Both the position numbers and the translations under genes were made by a program. A stretch of 35,358 bases of DNA. It comes from Rikenellaceae bacterium (GTDB lineage Bacteria > Bacteroidota > Bacteroidia > Bacteroidales > Rikenellaceae). The notes below the pieces were generated by a model, which worked only from the letters and a program-made list of their open reading frames with translations, was not told the origin of the DNA and made no database searches. The stretch spans positions 1 to 35,358 of the forward strand of contig JAIECQ010000015.1 of NCBI GenBank assembly GCA_029068395.1, written 5' to 3'. Below, piece by piece: positions 16,533 through 24,175 of the stretch; position 1 is the first letter of the stretch, and each line of letters opens with the position of its first letter.

Positions 16533-18026
16533 CTATCTGCCAACGGTGTAACTGCGTCGCAGCCAGGCCACCTCCACCTGCAACATCGCAAACAACACGA
16601 CAGCAAACACGGCAGCACACCCCCACAAAGGGAACTCTATGCCGCCGACACACGGCACAGGCAACCCGAGGGTGATATCCAAAAACTTGTTTATGACACG
16701 GAATATAAGCACCATTATCGTGTCGCACACCTCAAATCCGGTGAAAAGATATGTCACGCCCACCATAAGCAACAGGGTCGCCAACAATGCCACCACAACA
16801 TTGTTGACAACAGCGACTACCGACACCGTGCCGAAATAATAGAGCGTGAGCGGCAAGGTGAAAAGCTGCACCGTCACCGTCACCACCACAGCCAAAGACA
16901 ACACCCTCACAGGACGTACGGCAAAAAGCCACGTCGGCATAAGGGTCTTTATCTTGGGAACAAAAAACAATATGGCCAATACCGACAAGTAGCTAAGCTG
17001 AAAGCCCACATCATAAACCAACGCAGGATTGACCGCCAGCAACAACAACGCCGAACCGAAGAGAGCATCATACCGCTGCGTGTCAAACGGCGATGCCCCG
17101 CCACGCAGCGCCAAAAGCGAAAACATAACCACCGCCCTGAGCACCGACGGCGACAGTCCGCTCACAATGGCATAGCACCACAAGAGAAGCACAACCAAAG
17201 CCGAATGCACAATGCGTCCGCAACGAAACCGCCTCAGAAAGGCCAGCGCAAAGGCCGCCATCATATATATGACACCCACGTGCAACCCCGATATGGCCAT
17301 CACGTGAGATATGCCGCCACACCTGTAACGCCTCTTGGTGACGTCGTCCAACCCCTCTTTGGCTCCTAAAAGCATGGCCGAGAGCACAGCTTTGTCCTGC
17401 TTGCTTAGCAACGAGCTGTCGAGATGGCCGAGCAACCTGCCGCGGAGACGTGATGCCCACCGCAAGATGCCGCCACAGGCAGGTGCACGCAATATGGCGT
17501 AATCATCATACACCGTCAGCAGCTGACGTATGCCCCTCTTGTAAAGCCCTCCCAAGCGACTGCCCGACGACACCTTCAATGCCGACAGCTCCATCACTCC
17601 GGCAGTGAAGACAAGCGTATCACCCACCAAAAACGTCGGCGTGCCCCTGTCGAAAAGTGCGGCGGCCCTGACATGACACTGTGTCACGCGGGTCATATCA
17701 AGCACATCGGCATTGCCTGACACAGCGCGGACATCCACCTGATAACAACCTTCGCCTATCTGCCTTTGCACCACTGCCACCATGCGTGAAAGCCCCTCGT
17801 CGGGAAGACGGCCTGTCTCAACGTTCAACAAAGAGACGGCAACCCCTCCGACACAGGGTATCAAATACACCCACAGTGCACGCAACCTGCTGAACATCAG
17901 CACACACAACAACAGCAGAGACCACAACCCCGCCACTAATCCCACAACATACGAGACAGTCACCCACACCACAGGCATGGCGTTCGCCTTACGGCTTATG
18001 CTCTCAAACTCAGGCGACATGACCAT
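16533..18026 (-). CDS. ComEC/Rec2-like DNA uptake channel, membrane part only
   Basis: This 497-residue polytopic membrane protein has the Competence domain (PF03772). The diagnostic segment M-A-I-S-G-L-H-V-G-V-I follows K-R-R-Y-R-C-G-G-I-S-H, and later segments include S-G-L-S-P-S-V-L-R-A and V-G-F-Q-L-S-Y-L-S-V. The N-terminus resembles the DUF4131 region. In transformable bacteria ComEC carries single-stranded DNA across the inner membrane. The C-terminal metallo-beta-lactamase-like domain of longer ComEC proteins is absent; the protein ends soon after its last helices. Either of two in-frame starts is possible (18026 or 18020). It lies 124 bp downstream of the yifB/comM homologue. Confidence 0.85.
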   Translation of the reverse strand: MVMSPEFESISRKANAMPVVWVTVSYVVGLVAGLWSLLLLCVLMFSRLRALWVYLIPCVGGVAVSLLNVETGRLPDEGLSRMVAVVQRQIGEGCYQVDVRAVSGNADVLDMTRVTQCHVRAAALFDRGTPTFLVGDTLVFTAGVMELSALKVSSGSRLGGLYKRGIRQLLTVYDDYAILRAPACGGILRWASRLRGRLLGHLDSSLLSKQDKAVLSAMLLGAKEGLDDVTKRRYRCGGISHVMAISGLHVGVIYMMAAFALAFLRRFRCGRIVHSALVVLLLWCYAIVSGLSPSVLRAVVMFSLLALRGGASPFDTQRYDALFGSALLLLAVNPALVYDVGFQLSYLSVLAILFFVPKIKTLMPTWLFAVRPVRVLSLAVVVTVTVQLFTLPLTLYYFGTVSVVAVVNNVVVALLATLLLMVGVTYLFTGFEVCDTIMVLIFRVINKFLDITLGLPVPCVGGIEFPLWGCAAVFAVVLFAMLQVEVAWLRRSYTVGR

Positions 18027-18150
18027 CTAATGACTTATGATTTGAATTTATACATACGCGCCGGCGGCCGCACGCAAGAGGCCCGGCCATGCAAGCCATC
18101 CTCACACTCCTTGCCAGTGGCGCACGCCACCACCCTGCCCCCGCACGCAG

Positions 18151-19689
18151 TCACATTATGCGGCCCGCCATCATGTCATAGCTTCTATACTGCACCGCCT
18201 CGGCAATGTGGGCAGAGCCGACATCCTCTTGTCCGTCAAGGTCGGCGATAGTGCGCGCCACCTTTAATATGCGGTGATAGGCGCGCGCACTCAGCCCCAT
18301 CTGCTCTATGGCGCTGTCGAGCAACTGACGGCTGCCTCTGCCCAGCCTGCAATAGCGCTCTACCATACGCGAATTCATGCCGGCGTTGGTATGCACATCG
18401 GTGCCGGCAAAACGCTGTGTCTGCACCTGCCGCGCCCTCTCGACACGCGCCCTTATCTGCGCGCTCGTCTCCTCAGAATGCGATTGCGACAGCTCCGACA
18501 CCTTCACCGGCATCACCTCTATGTGTATGTCTATGCGGTCGAGCAACGGACCCGATATGCGGGCATGATAACGCTTGATGTCACCAATCTTGCAGCAGCA
18601 CTCCTTTTCGGGATGGGTGTAATAACCGCACGGACACGGATTCATGGAGGCCACAAGCATGAACCGCGCAGGATACTCCACACTGTAACGCGCCCGCGAA
18701 ACTGTTATGACACCATCTTCAAGAGGCTGACGCATCACCTCCAACACCGAACGGCTGTATTCGGGCATCTCGTCGAGAAACAAGACGCCGTTGTGCGACA
18801 ACGATATCTCGCCGGGCTGCGGATTGGAACCTCCACCCACCAGCGCCACGTTAGAAATGGCATGGTGCGGCGACCTGAAAGGACGCGTGGTCATAAGGCC
18901 GCTGTCAACACCCATCTTGCCCGCCACGGAGTGTATCTTGGTGGTTTCAAGGGCCTCGTCTGCGGTCATGGGAGGCATTATGGTGGGTATGCGTCGCGCC
19001 AGCATGGTCTTGCCGGCCCCCGGAGGTCCAACCATCAGTATATTGTGTCCCCCGGCCGCCGCAATCTCAAGGGCCCTCTTGACCACCTGCTGACCCTTGA
19101 CATCTGCAAAGTCGACATCACCCGCCGAGGCCCCCGTGACATCTCCCCGCCCCATGTCGGCCGTCACCCGCTTCATGGGGAGCGTGCCGTTGAAGTGGGC
19201 CACAACCTCTTGCAGATTACGGGCGCCATACACCTCCAGCCCGTCTATCACCGCCGCCTCACGGGCATTTTCACACGGCACTATCACGGCGGCAAAATGC
19301 TCTTCGCGGGCCTTTATCGCCATTGGCAACGCACCGGCAATGGGCTTGAGATTACCGTCGAGCGACAACTCACCCAACACCACATAAGAGGCCAGCATAT
19401 CGGGATTCATCTGCCCGGATGCCGCCAGCAACCCCAAGGCTATGGGCAGATCGTAAAGGGCACCCTCCTTTTTTATGCCCGCAGGAGCCATATTGACCAC
19501 TATTTTGCGGCCCGGCACCCTGAATCCGTTGTTCTCAAAAGCAGAGAATATGCGCTGCTGGCTCTCTTTGACAGCATTGTCGGGCAATCCCACTATATAG
19601 GTCTGAACACCGGGCGACACATTGACCTCTATGGTTATAGTTATGGCATCTATGCCTATCAATGCGCTGCTATAACATTTTACCAACAT
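18151..19689 (-). CDS. YifB/ComM family AAA+ ATPase (Mg-chelatase-like)
   Basis: This 512-residue protein has normal family length. The N-terminal ChlI domain contains G-L-P-D-N-A-V-K-E-S and V-N-M-A-P-A-G-I-K-K-E-G. The AAA+ domain has Walker A G-P-P-G-A-G-K-T at 221-228 and Walker B L-F-L-D-E-M-P-E-Y. The C-terminal region has the conserved R-A-Y-H-R-I-L-K-V-A-R-T-I-A-D-L. A cysteine cluster C-P-C-G-Y-Y...C-C-C is as in homologues. ComM is a branch-migration helicase that helps integrate transforming DNA. The frame is open upstream to 20022, but 19689 is the family start. Confidence 0.93.
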   Translation of the reverse strand: MLVKCYSSALIGIDAITITIEVNVSPGVQTYIVGLPDNAVKESQQRIFSAFENNGFRVPGRKIVVNMAPAGIKKEGALYDLPIALGLLAASGQMNPDMLASYVVLGELSLDGNLKPIAGALPMAIKAREEHFAAVIVPCENAREAAVIDGLEVYGARNLQEVVAHFNGTLPMKRVTADMGRGDVTGASAGDVDFADVKGQQVVKRALEIAAAGGHNILMVGPPGAGKTMLARRIPTIMPPMTADEALETTKIHSVAGKMGVDSGLMTTRPFRSPHHAISNVALVGGGSNPQPGEISLSHNGVLFLDEMPEYSRSVLEVMRQPLEDGVITVSRARYSVEYPARFMLVASMNPCPCGYYTHPEKECCCKIGDIKRYHARISGPLLDRIDIHIEVMPVKVSELSQSHSEETSAQIRARVERARQVQTQRFAGTDVHTNAGMNSRMVERYCRLGRGSRQLLDSAIEQMGLSARAYHRILKVARTIADLDGQEDVGSAHIAEAVQYRSYDMMAGRIM

Positions 19690-19724
19690 AACAACACTCT
19701 TTGGAGGGGTGACACAATAATGTG

Positions 19725-19732
19725 TAAAGATA
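19725..19732 (-). promoter_or_regulatory. Possible -7 box of yifB/comM
   Basis: On the minus strand this reads TATCTTTA, one base from TAnnTTTG. A TTG lies about 18 bp further upstream. It is 35 bp before the ATG. One mismatch keeps confidence low. Confidence 0.35.
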
Positions 19733-20041
19733 ATAAAACGACACGAATGGCAATGACAAAAATTCATATTTTGTTTCACAAAGGACATTTTATGAGAACA
19801 CAAGGTAAAACAATGAAGCGCATCCATCACATCCCAGACCCTCCACCTGTTTTGCCCGAAAAGATGAGGTCGTTTTTCCTTGCATGGATTTGCTCGCACG
19901 GCGTTGCCACGGCAGGGGTTGCACTGCATGGCTTTTGTGCCGTCAGAGGGGTTGCGGCCATTTCTTGTTCCCGTAGGCCTCCGTACCGGCATGGCTCTCG
20001 AAAAAAAAGCGAGGGGCGGCAAGACAATACATAGAGATAAT

Positions 20042-20072
20042 TTTGCTTTTCAATATTTATTGCATACCTTTA
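20042..20072 (+). promoter_or_regulatory. Promoter of the SIMPL-domain gene
   Basis: TTTG at 20042-20045 is followed after 19 bp by TACCTTTA at 20065-20072, one base from the TAnnTTTG consensus. The ATG is 27 bp after the box. Confidence 0.5.
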
Positions 20073-20099
20073 CCCAAATAAACTTTAACACCTTTAATT

Positions 20100-20864
20100 A
20101 TGAAAAAAGCATTGTTTTTAGCTTTTTGCCTCTCTATGGCGATAACGGCCGGAGCTCAAAATGCAACCGTGCAACCTGAACTTATAAAATACATTGACGT
20201 AACAGGTAAGGCCGAGATGGAGATTGAACCCGACGAAATAACATTTGTCATAAATATCACCGAATATTGGAAAGAGGAGTTCGACAAGAAGGTCAAGGTT
20301 GAAAATTTCAAGACCAAGGTGCCCCTCGCCGAGATAGAGAACGATCTGGTGACAGCCCTTCTCAAAGCAGGCGTCAAGAAAGAGGAGATATCTGTACGCG
20401 AGGTCGGAGGACATGGTCGCCGAATTGGCAAAGACTTTCTTAACAGCAAACGCTACGAGCTGAAACTCAAAAACTTCAAGGTGGTCGACAACATCATCAA
20501 AACCGTCGATACCCGCGGCATCGACTATATGAATATCACCGAGTTGAAAAACGACAAGATAGGTGAATATCGTCTTGACTGCAAGGTCAAAGCGCTACAG
20601 GCGGCCCACAATAAGGCCAAAGTGCTCGTTGAAGCCATCGGCGAAGAGCTTGGCGAAGTGCTCACCATAGACTCAAGCAACGAAGGAAGCCTCGGATACT
20701 CACGTCCCGAATTTATGAATGTGTACTCGGCAAAATCACGTTCGTTTGAATCTGATGCAGCTGTAGGCGGCGCAATGGACATAGAAGAGGTGCGCAACAG
20801 CATAGACAACATACGCAAAATCAAACTCAACGAGAGAACAAGCGTCCGTTTCCGCATAAAATAA
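20100..20864 (+). CDS. Secreted SIMPL (DUF541) domain protein
   Basis: This 254-residue protein has a signal peptide with probable cleavage near residue 19 (T-A-G-A-Q). The mature part is a SIMPL/DUF541 domain (PF04402). It opens with I-D-V-T-G-K-A-E-M-E-I-E-P-D-E-I-T-F, the typical first strand, and ends in a strand with R-F-R-I-K. Such proteins are periplasmic or outer-membrane-associated with poorly defined roles; BP26 and YggE are relatives. It is monocistronic, with its own promoter and a strong terminator. Confidence 0.88.
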   Translation: MKKALFLAFCLSMAITAGAQNATVQPELIKYIDVTGKAEMEIEPDEITFVINITEYWKEEFDKKVKVENFKTKVPLAEIENDLVTALLKAGVKKEEISVREVGGHGRRIGKDFLNSKRYELKLKNFKVVDNIIKTVDTRGIDYMNITELKNDKIGEYRLDCKVKALQAAHNKAKVLVEAIGEELGEVLTIDSSNEGSLGYSRPEFMNVYSAKSRSFESDAAVGGAMDIEEVRNSIDNIRKIKLNERTSVRFRIK

Positions 20865-20883
20865 CCATCTTCAGCATACGCCC

Positions 20884-20913
20884 AAAGCCCGACTTCTCCG
20901 GTCGGGCTTTTTT
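20884..20913 (+). terminator. Intrinsic terminator of the SIMPL gene
   Basis: AAAGCCCGAC (20884-20893) pairs with GTCGGGCTTT (20901-20910) around a 7-nt loop, followed by more T. It begins 19 bases after the stop. Confidence 0.92.
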
Positions 20914-21149
20914 GCATCCTCTCAAACAGGATGCCCGGTGTCTTACACTACCTTTCAGCCCCCACACTTTCCCTGTCGCTATCCGACTTTTTGGATATTG
21001 CCTGATAGCTCCGCGCCGCATGTTCACGCCGAAGTAACAAAACACACATTACCCCCGCAGCATTGCCAAACACGCCCCCACTTTTACGCACTGCCCCGCC
21101 ATGACTTGCCGCACCGCCCGCCATGGCTTGCCGCCCTGTTTCCGCACCC
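20914..21149. other. Non-coding head of repeat copy 2, diverged
   Basis: No gene is supported here. The sequence is C-rich on this strand and does not clearly match the heads of the other two element copies. It includes a short 22-bp-period duplication, cgccatgrcttgccgc, at 21097 and 21119. Confidence 0.5.
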
Positions 21150-21397
21150 TTTCCGCTGAGAGTCATGCCCCTGTTTAATATCTTTCAGACACCAACCCAA
21201 GTGCCAAAAACAGCTATTCCATAAATGTGTGAGACGTATGTCGAAACACATTTATGGAATAGCTGTACTTATTTTAGTTGTTCCTCAAAAATATCAAAAC
21301 GGGGTCCGTGACCCCTCCCCCGGAAGGGCCGCCGGAGGCAGTGCCAGCAATACAATACCGGCAGTGACCGCAATACATCCCCGGCAGTGTCGTGTGA
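21150..21397. repeat. Composite repeat element, copy 2 (3' of receptor A)
   Basis: The core matches copies 1 and 3: an inverted repeat with arms 21210-21230 and 21246-21266, then the ggggtc/gacccc hairpin at 21301-21315. The tail has about two and a half 22-23 bp units and runs to the receptor A stop codon at 21401. A 5-base deletion relative to the other copies removes the tccgc after the right arm. Confidence 0.85.
21210..21266 (-). terminator. Hairpin with U tract, likely 3' end of receptor A mRNA
   Basis: Read on the minus strand, the 21-bp perfect stem is followed by TTTTT, as in an intrinsic terminator. It lies about 135 nt after the receptor A stop, behind a second GC-rich hairpin. 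Against copy 1, the ninth base pair is U-A instead of C-G. Confidence 0.6.
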
Positions 21398-21400
21398 GTA

Positions 21401-23806
21401 TCAGAAGCGGCCTGCGTCTTCGGCGTTGCCTTTGACGACGTGGGCTGCGCTGAACTCCTTGCCGGCCTTGAAGTTGTAACGCAGCGTTATGCCGTAACGG
21501 CGTGCGCCGTCATAGGTGGTGCGGGCGTAAGCATGCTTGGAGTAGTCCGACTCGGCCACCTTGATGTAAGTGCCTGTGCTGACGATGTTGCGCACGTTGA
21601 GCACCAGTGACAACCTGCCGTCGAGGAAGCTCTTCTTGATGGAGCCGTCCATACCTGCCTGCGGACGATACAACAACATGTTACCCTGCAATGCGTTGCC
21701 GACACAGTACCCGTTAAGCTCTACTGACCACTTCTTGGGCAATGAAAACATGGTATTGACAGAGCCCTGATAAAACCAGTGTGTGCGTTTTACTCCCGAT
21801 ATGGTTGTGCTCATGGGACCGGTGGTGCCGTCTATACTTATGTCCCACCACTTGAAGGGGGTGAATGGCAGATAAGCGTTGAACATGAACGAGTTCTCGT
21901 TGTCGTAGTTGCGATATGTGAGCAGTATCATGTCGGGATTGTCGACATCTGGCAACATGACACGCTCGAAAGCCTTGTTGCGATAGGAGTAGTTGGCAGT
22001 GAACATATAGCTTCCCGCCAAAGTGAAGTTAAGGGTAACATTCTCGGCATAAGAGGGTTGCAGGTAAGGGTTACCCACCGATACGGTGACATTGTCGACC
22101 TTCACGCGCGAGGGATCTAACATGCTGAAACCGGGTCGCGATATGCTGCGTCGATAGTTGAGCGCCACGAGATGCTTCTTCTGCGGATTGATGGCATATG
22201 ACACCGCCGCCGAGGGGAAAACATCGGTGTAATTGCTGTGATGACTCTCGCTCTGCCTCAACGACTTGGGACGCATGTCGGTATTCTCTACACGCACACC
22301 TGCCGTGATGTTCCACCGTCCCAAAGAGGCCGAGGTGGTGGCATAGGCAGCCGCGACACCCTCGCGATAACGGTAATCGTCGCTGTAATCGAGCCTGTGA
22401 CTCCAGTTATGATTGTCGACAGAGGTATAATAGTCGTAAACACTCGAAAGTGTCGAATATGAGTATTTGGCACCATAACCTAACGACCACTTCTTGCTCA
22501 AACGCTTGTTAATGTCGATGCGCACGGTGTAAAAATCGTTGCGTATGTTGCTGATGTCATAGACATAGTCTAAGAGCGAGCCCATTGGCGTATAATCGGC
22601 CGTGGTGGTGTATGACCTGCCATTGGTGGCGGCGTAATGATAGTCGGCCACCACTAAAAGGTCAGAGCCCAAGGTGTCGAGCTGACGCCTGTAATTGAAC
22701 GACAGGTCGTGATTGTCGGAACGACAGTTCGGCGACAGTGAACTCATGCGCGTCAACAACTCGCGCCGAGCGATGACACCGTCAGAGACATTGTTGTAAG
22801 TATTACGATAGTTGCCCAGATGATAATCCAACCCTATGCTGTTGCGGTCGTCAAACCTGTAAACGCCCCTTATGTCGTATGTCATGGAGCGATACTTGTT
22901 GAGAGAGGCATACAGGGCACTGAGAGTGTCGCCGCTGCTACGGAAATAGGTATCCATGTCTATGTGCTCCGAGTAGTTGGTGCGCGAGTAAGAGAATCCC
23001 GTTGACAGAGAGAGCTTTTTGTGCATCACATTAATCCACGCCGAAGGATTGTATTTCAGATCAAGCGTGTCAGTGCGCTCGTAAGTCATTGACACATTGC
23101 CGAACACACCGTTAATGTTACGGTTGCGCAGGTTTATCTTGAGCACGGCCCCTCCCACGGCAGCATCGTACTTGGCGCCCGCCGACCGCACCACATCTAT
23201 GCTCTTGATGTCTTCGGCGTTGATGCCCTCTAAATAACGGAGCAGCTCGCCCGACGACATGGTCACGATGCGGTCGTTTATCATAACCTGAACACCGCCC
23301 TGCCCGTTTATCTTGATATCTTCGTTGCTGTCTATCCAAAGACCCGGCACATACCTCAACGCTTCGCGGGCATTGCGTCCCTCGGCCATCTTGCTGTCGC
23401 CCAAGGTAAGAGAGTAACCGTCGGCTCGATGGGTCACCGCACGGCCCCGCACCACCACCTCGTCAACCTCCAAAGCCTCTGGCTCCAACACCATGTCGCC
23501 CATGCTGACGGCACCTCTCACCACAACATCACGCCTCAATGTCTTGTAGCCCACAAACGACACCTCCATCACATAGTCGCCGTCGGCAATCTCCACCGAG
23601 AAAATACCGTCACTGCCTGTCGTGGTGCCGGCAATGTAGTCGCCCGCCTTGTCGGTAAAGACAACCGTGGCATACTCTATGCCTCCTCCGTCACTGCCCT
23701 TGACCGAGCCTGTCACTCTGCCACTGCCCGCAACATATACCTCATCAAAGCCCGACACCCTGCCGACCATCAAAACAAACACCGCAATCAAGTAAAAACA
23801 CTTCAT
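21401..23806 (-). CDS. Outer-membrane receptor-like beta-barrel protein A
   Basis: This 801-residue protein has a signal peptide over the first 20 or so residues. A CarboxypepD-regulatory-like domain occupies about 28-105 (V-T-G-S-V-K-G...D-G-I-F-S-V-E-I), followed by a TonB plug-like domain to about 215 with V-M-I-N-D-R-I-V-T-M-S-S and D-I-K-S-I-D-V-V-R-S-A-G-A-K-Y-D. A long beta-barrel (PF14905-type) follows, ending in the terminal Phe that outer-membrane proteins use for assembly. Start at the ATG 23806. By eye it is most like receptor B. No SusD-like partner, sigma/anti-sigma pair or enzyme is adjacent, so the ligand is unknown. Confidence 0.9.
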   Translation of the reverse strand: MKCFYLIAVFVLMVGRVSGFDEVYVAGSGRVTGSVKGSDGGGIEYATVVFTDKAGDYIAGTTTGSDGIFSVEIADGDYVMEVSFVGYKTLRRDVVVRGAVSMGDMVLEPEALEVDEVVVRGRAVTHRADGYSLTLGDSKMAEGRNAREALRYVPGLWIDSNEDIKINGQGGVQVMINDRIVTMSSGELLRYLEGINAEDIKSIDVVRSAGAKYDAAVGGAVLKINLRNRNINGVFGNVSMTYERTDTLDLKYNPSAWINVMHKKLSLSTGFSYSRTNYSEHIDMDTYFRSSGDTLSALYASLNKYRSMTYDIRGVYRFDDRNSIGLDYHLGNYRNTYNNVSDGVIARRELLTRMSSLSPNCRSDNHDLSFNYRRQLDTLGSDLLVVADYHYAATNGRSYTTTADYTPMGSLLDYVYDISNIRNDFYTVRIDINKRLSKKWSLGYGAKYSYSTLSSVYDYYTSVDNHNWSHRLDYSDDYRYREGVAAAYATTSASLGRWNITAGVRVENTDMRPKSLRQSESHHSNYTDVFPSAAVSYAINPQKKHLVALNYRRSISRPGFSMLDPSRVKVDNVTVSVGNPYLQPSYAENVTLNFTLAGSYMFTANYSYRNKAFERVMLPDVDNPDMILLTYRNYDNENSFMFNAYLPFTPFKWWDISIDGTTGPMSTTISGVKRTHWFYQGSVNTMFSLPKKWSVELNGYCVGNALQGNMLLYRPQAGMDGSIKKSFLDGRLSLVLNVRNIVSTGTYIKVAESDYSKHAYARTTYDGARRYGITLRYNFKAGKEFSAAHVVKGNAEDAGRF

Positions 23807-24175
23807 ACACAATCAATTAACAGCAATTAAAACAAACAGGACACAAATACCATACATCGCCCGACACTACTGCGCAAATAAGGCCGTAAAAAAAACATCT
23901 GTGTCCTATATAACTCATACATTTAACGCTTCTGCCGACATAAAGTTACAATACCGCACAACATACATCACACAACACTGATTATCAAGCTATTGCGCAC
24001 ACACCTTTCCTGTAGTCTTTACCCGAAGCGACACCCGCAATAAAAAAGAGCCTCCTGTTTTACGGGAGACTCTCAACAAGAGAAAAAAACGTTTTGTTAG
24101 ATAAAATTTTAAATATAAACCCAAATATTTACATAAATAAAACAGTATTGATGCAAAAAAGTTACAAAATCACCA
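23807..24175. other. 369-bp gap between receptors A and B
   Basis: AT-rich and without a credible gene. The part nearest receptor A should hold its promoter, but I see no exact TAnnTTTG box; a weak GGTATTTG is the closest. A terminator for receptor B lies at 24042-24072. Confidence 0.6.
24042..24072 (-). terminator. Intrinsic terminator of receptor B
   Basis: On the minus strand, GAGTCTCC pairs with GGAGGCTC (one G-U pair) around a short loop and is followed by TTTTTT. It lies about 100 bp after the receptor B stop. Receptor B thus has an ordinary terminator where A and C have the repeat element. Confidence 0.8.

Larger units (their letters stand above)
19690..20099. other. 410-bp divergent intergenic region
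   Basis: No credible gene lies here. The two ends carry promoter-like sequence for yifB/comM (minus) and the SIMPL gene (plus). The middle, about 19810-20030, is GC-rich and unassigned; it contains only a short gcatggcttt word also seen in the 27-28 kb repeats. Confidence 0.6.

Noticed and set aside
18274-20034. 586-codon plus-strand open frame across the yifB/comM gene
   Set aside because: It is antisense to a canonical AAA+ gene. Its translation is His/Arg-rich with no recognisable family, as expected for a codon-bias shadow.
21150-21397. Integron attC-type recombination site
   Set aside because: The hairpin is perfect rather than having the bulged bases of attC. No integron integrase or core-site sequence was recognised, and the receptor genes keep their own promoters (exact boxes for B and C).
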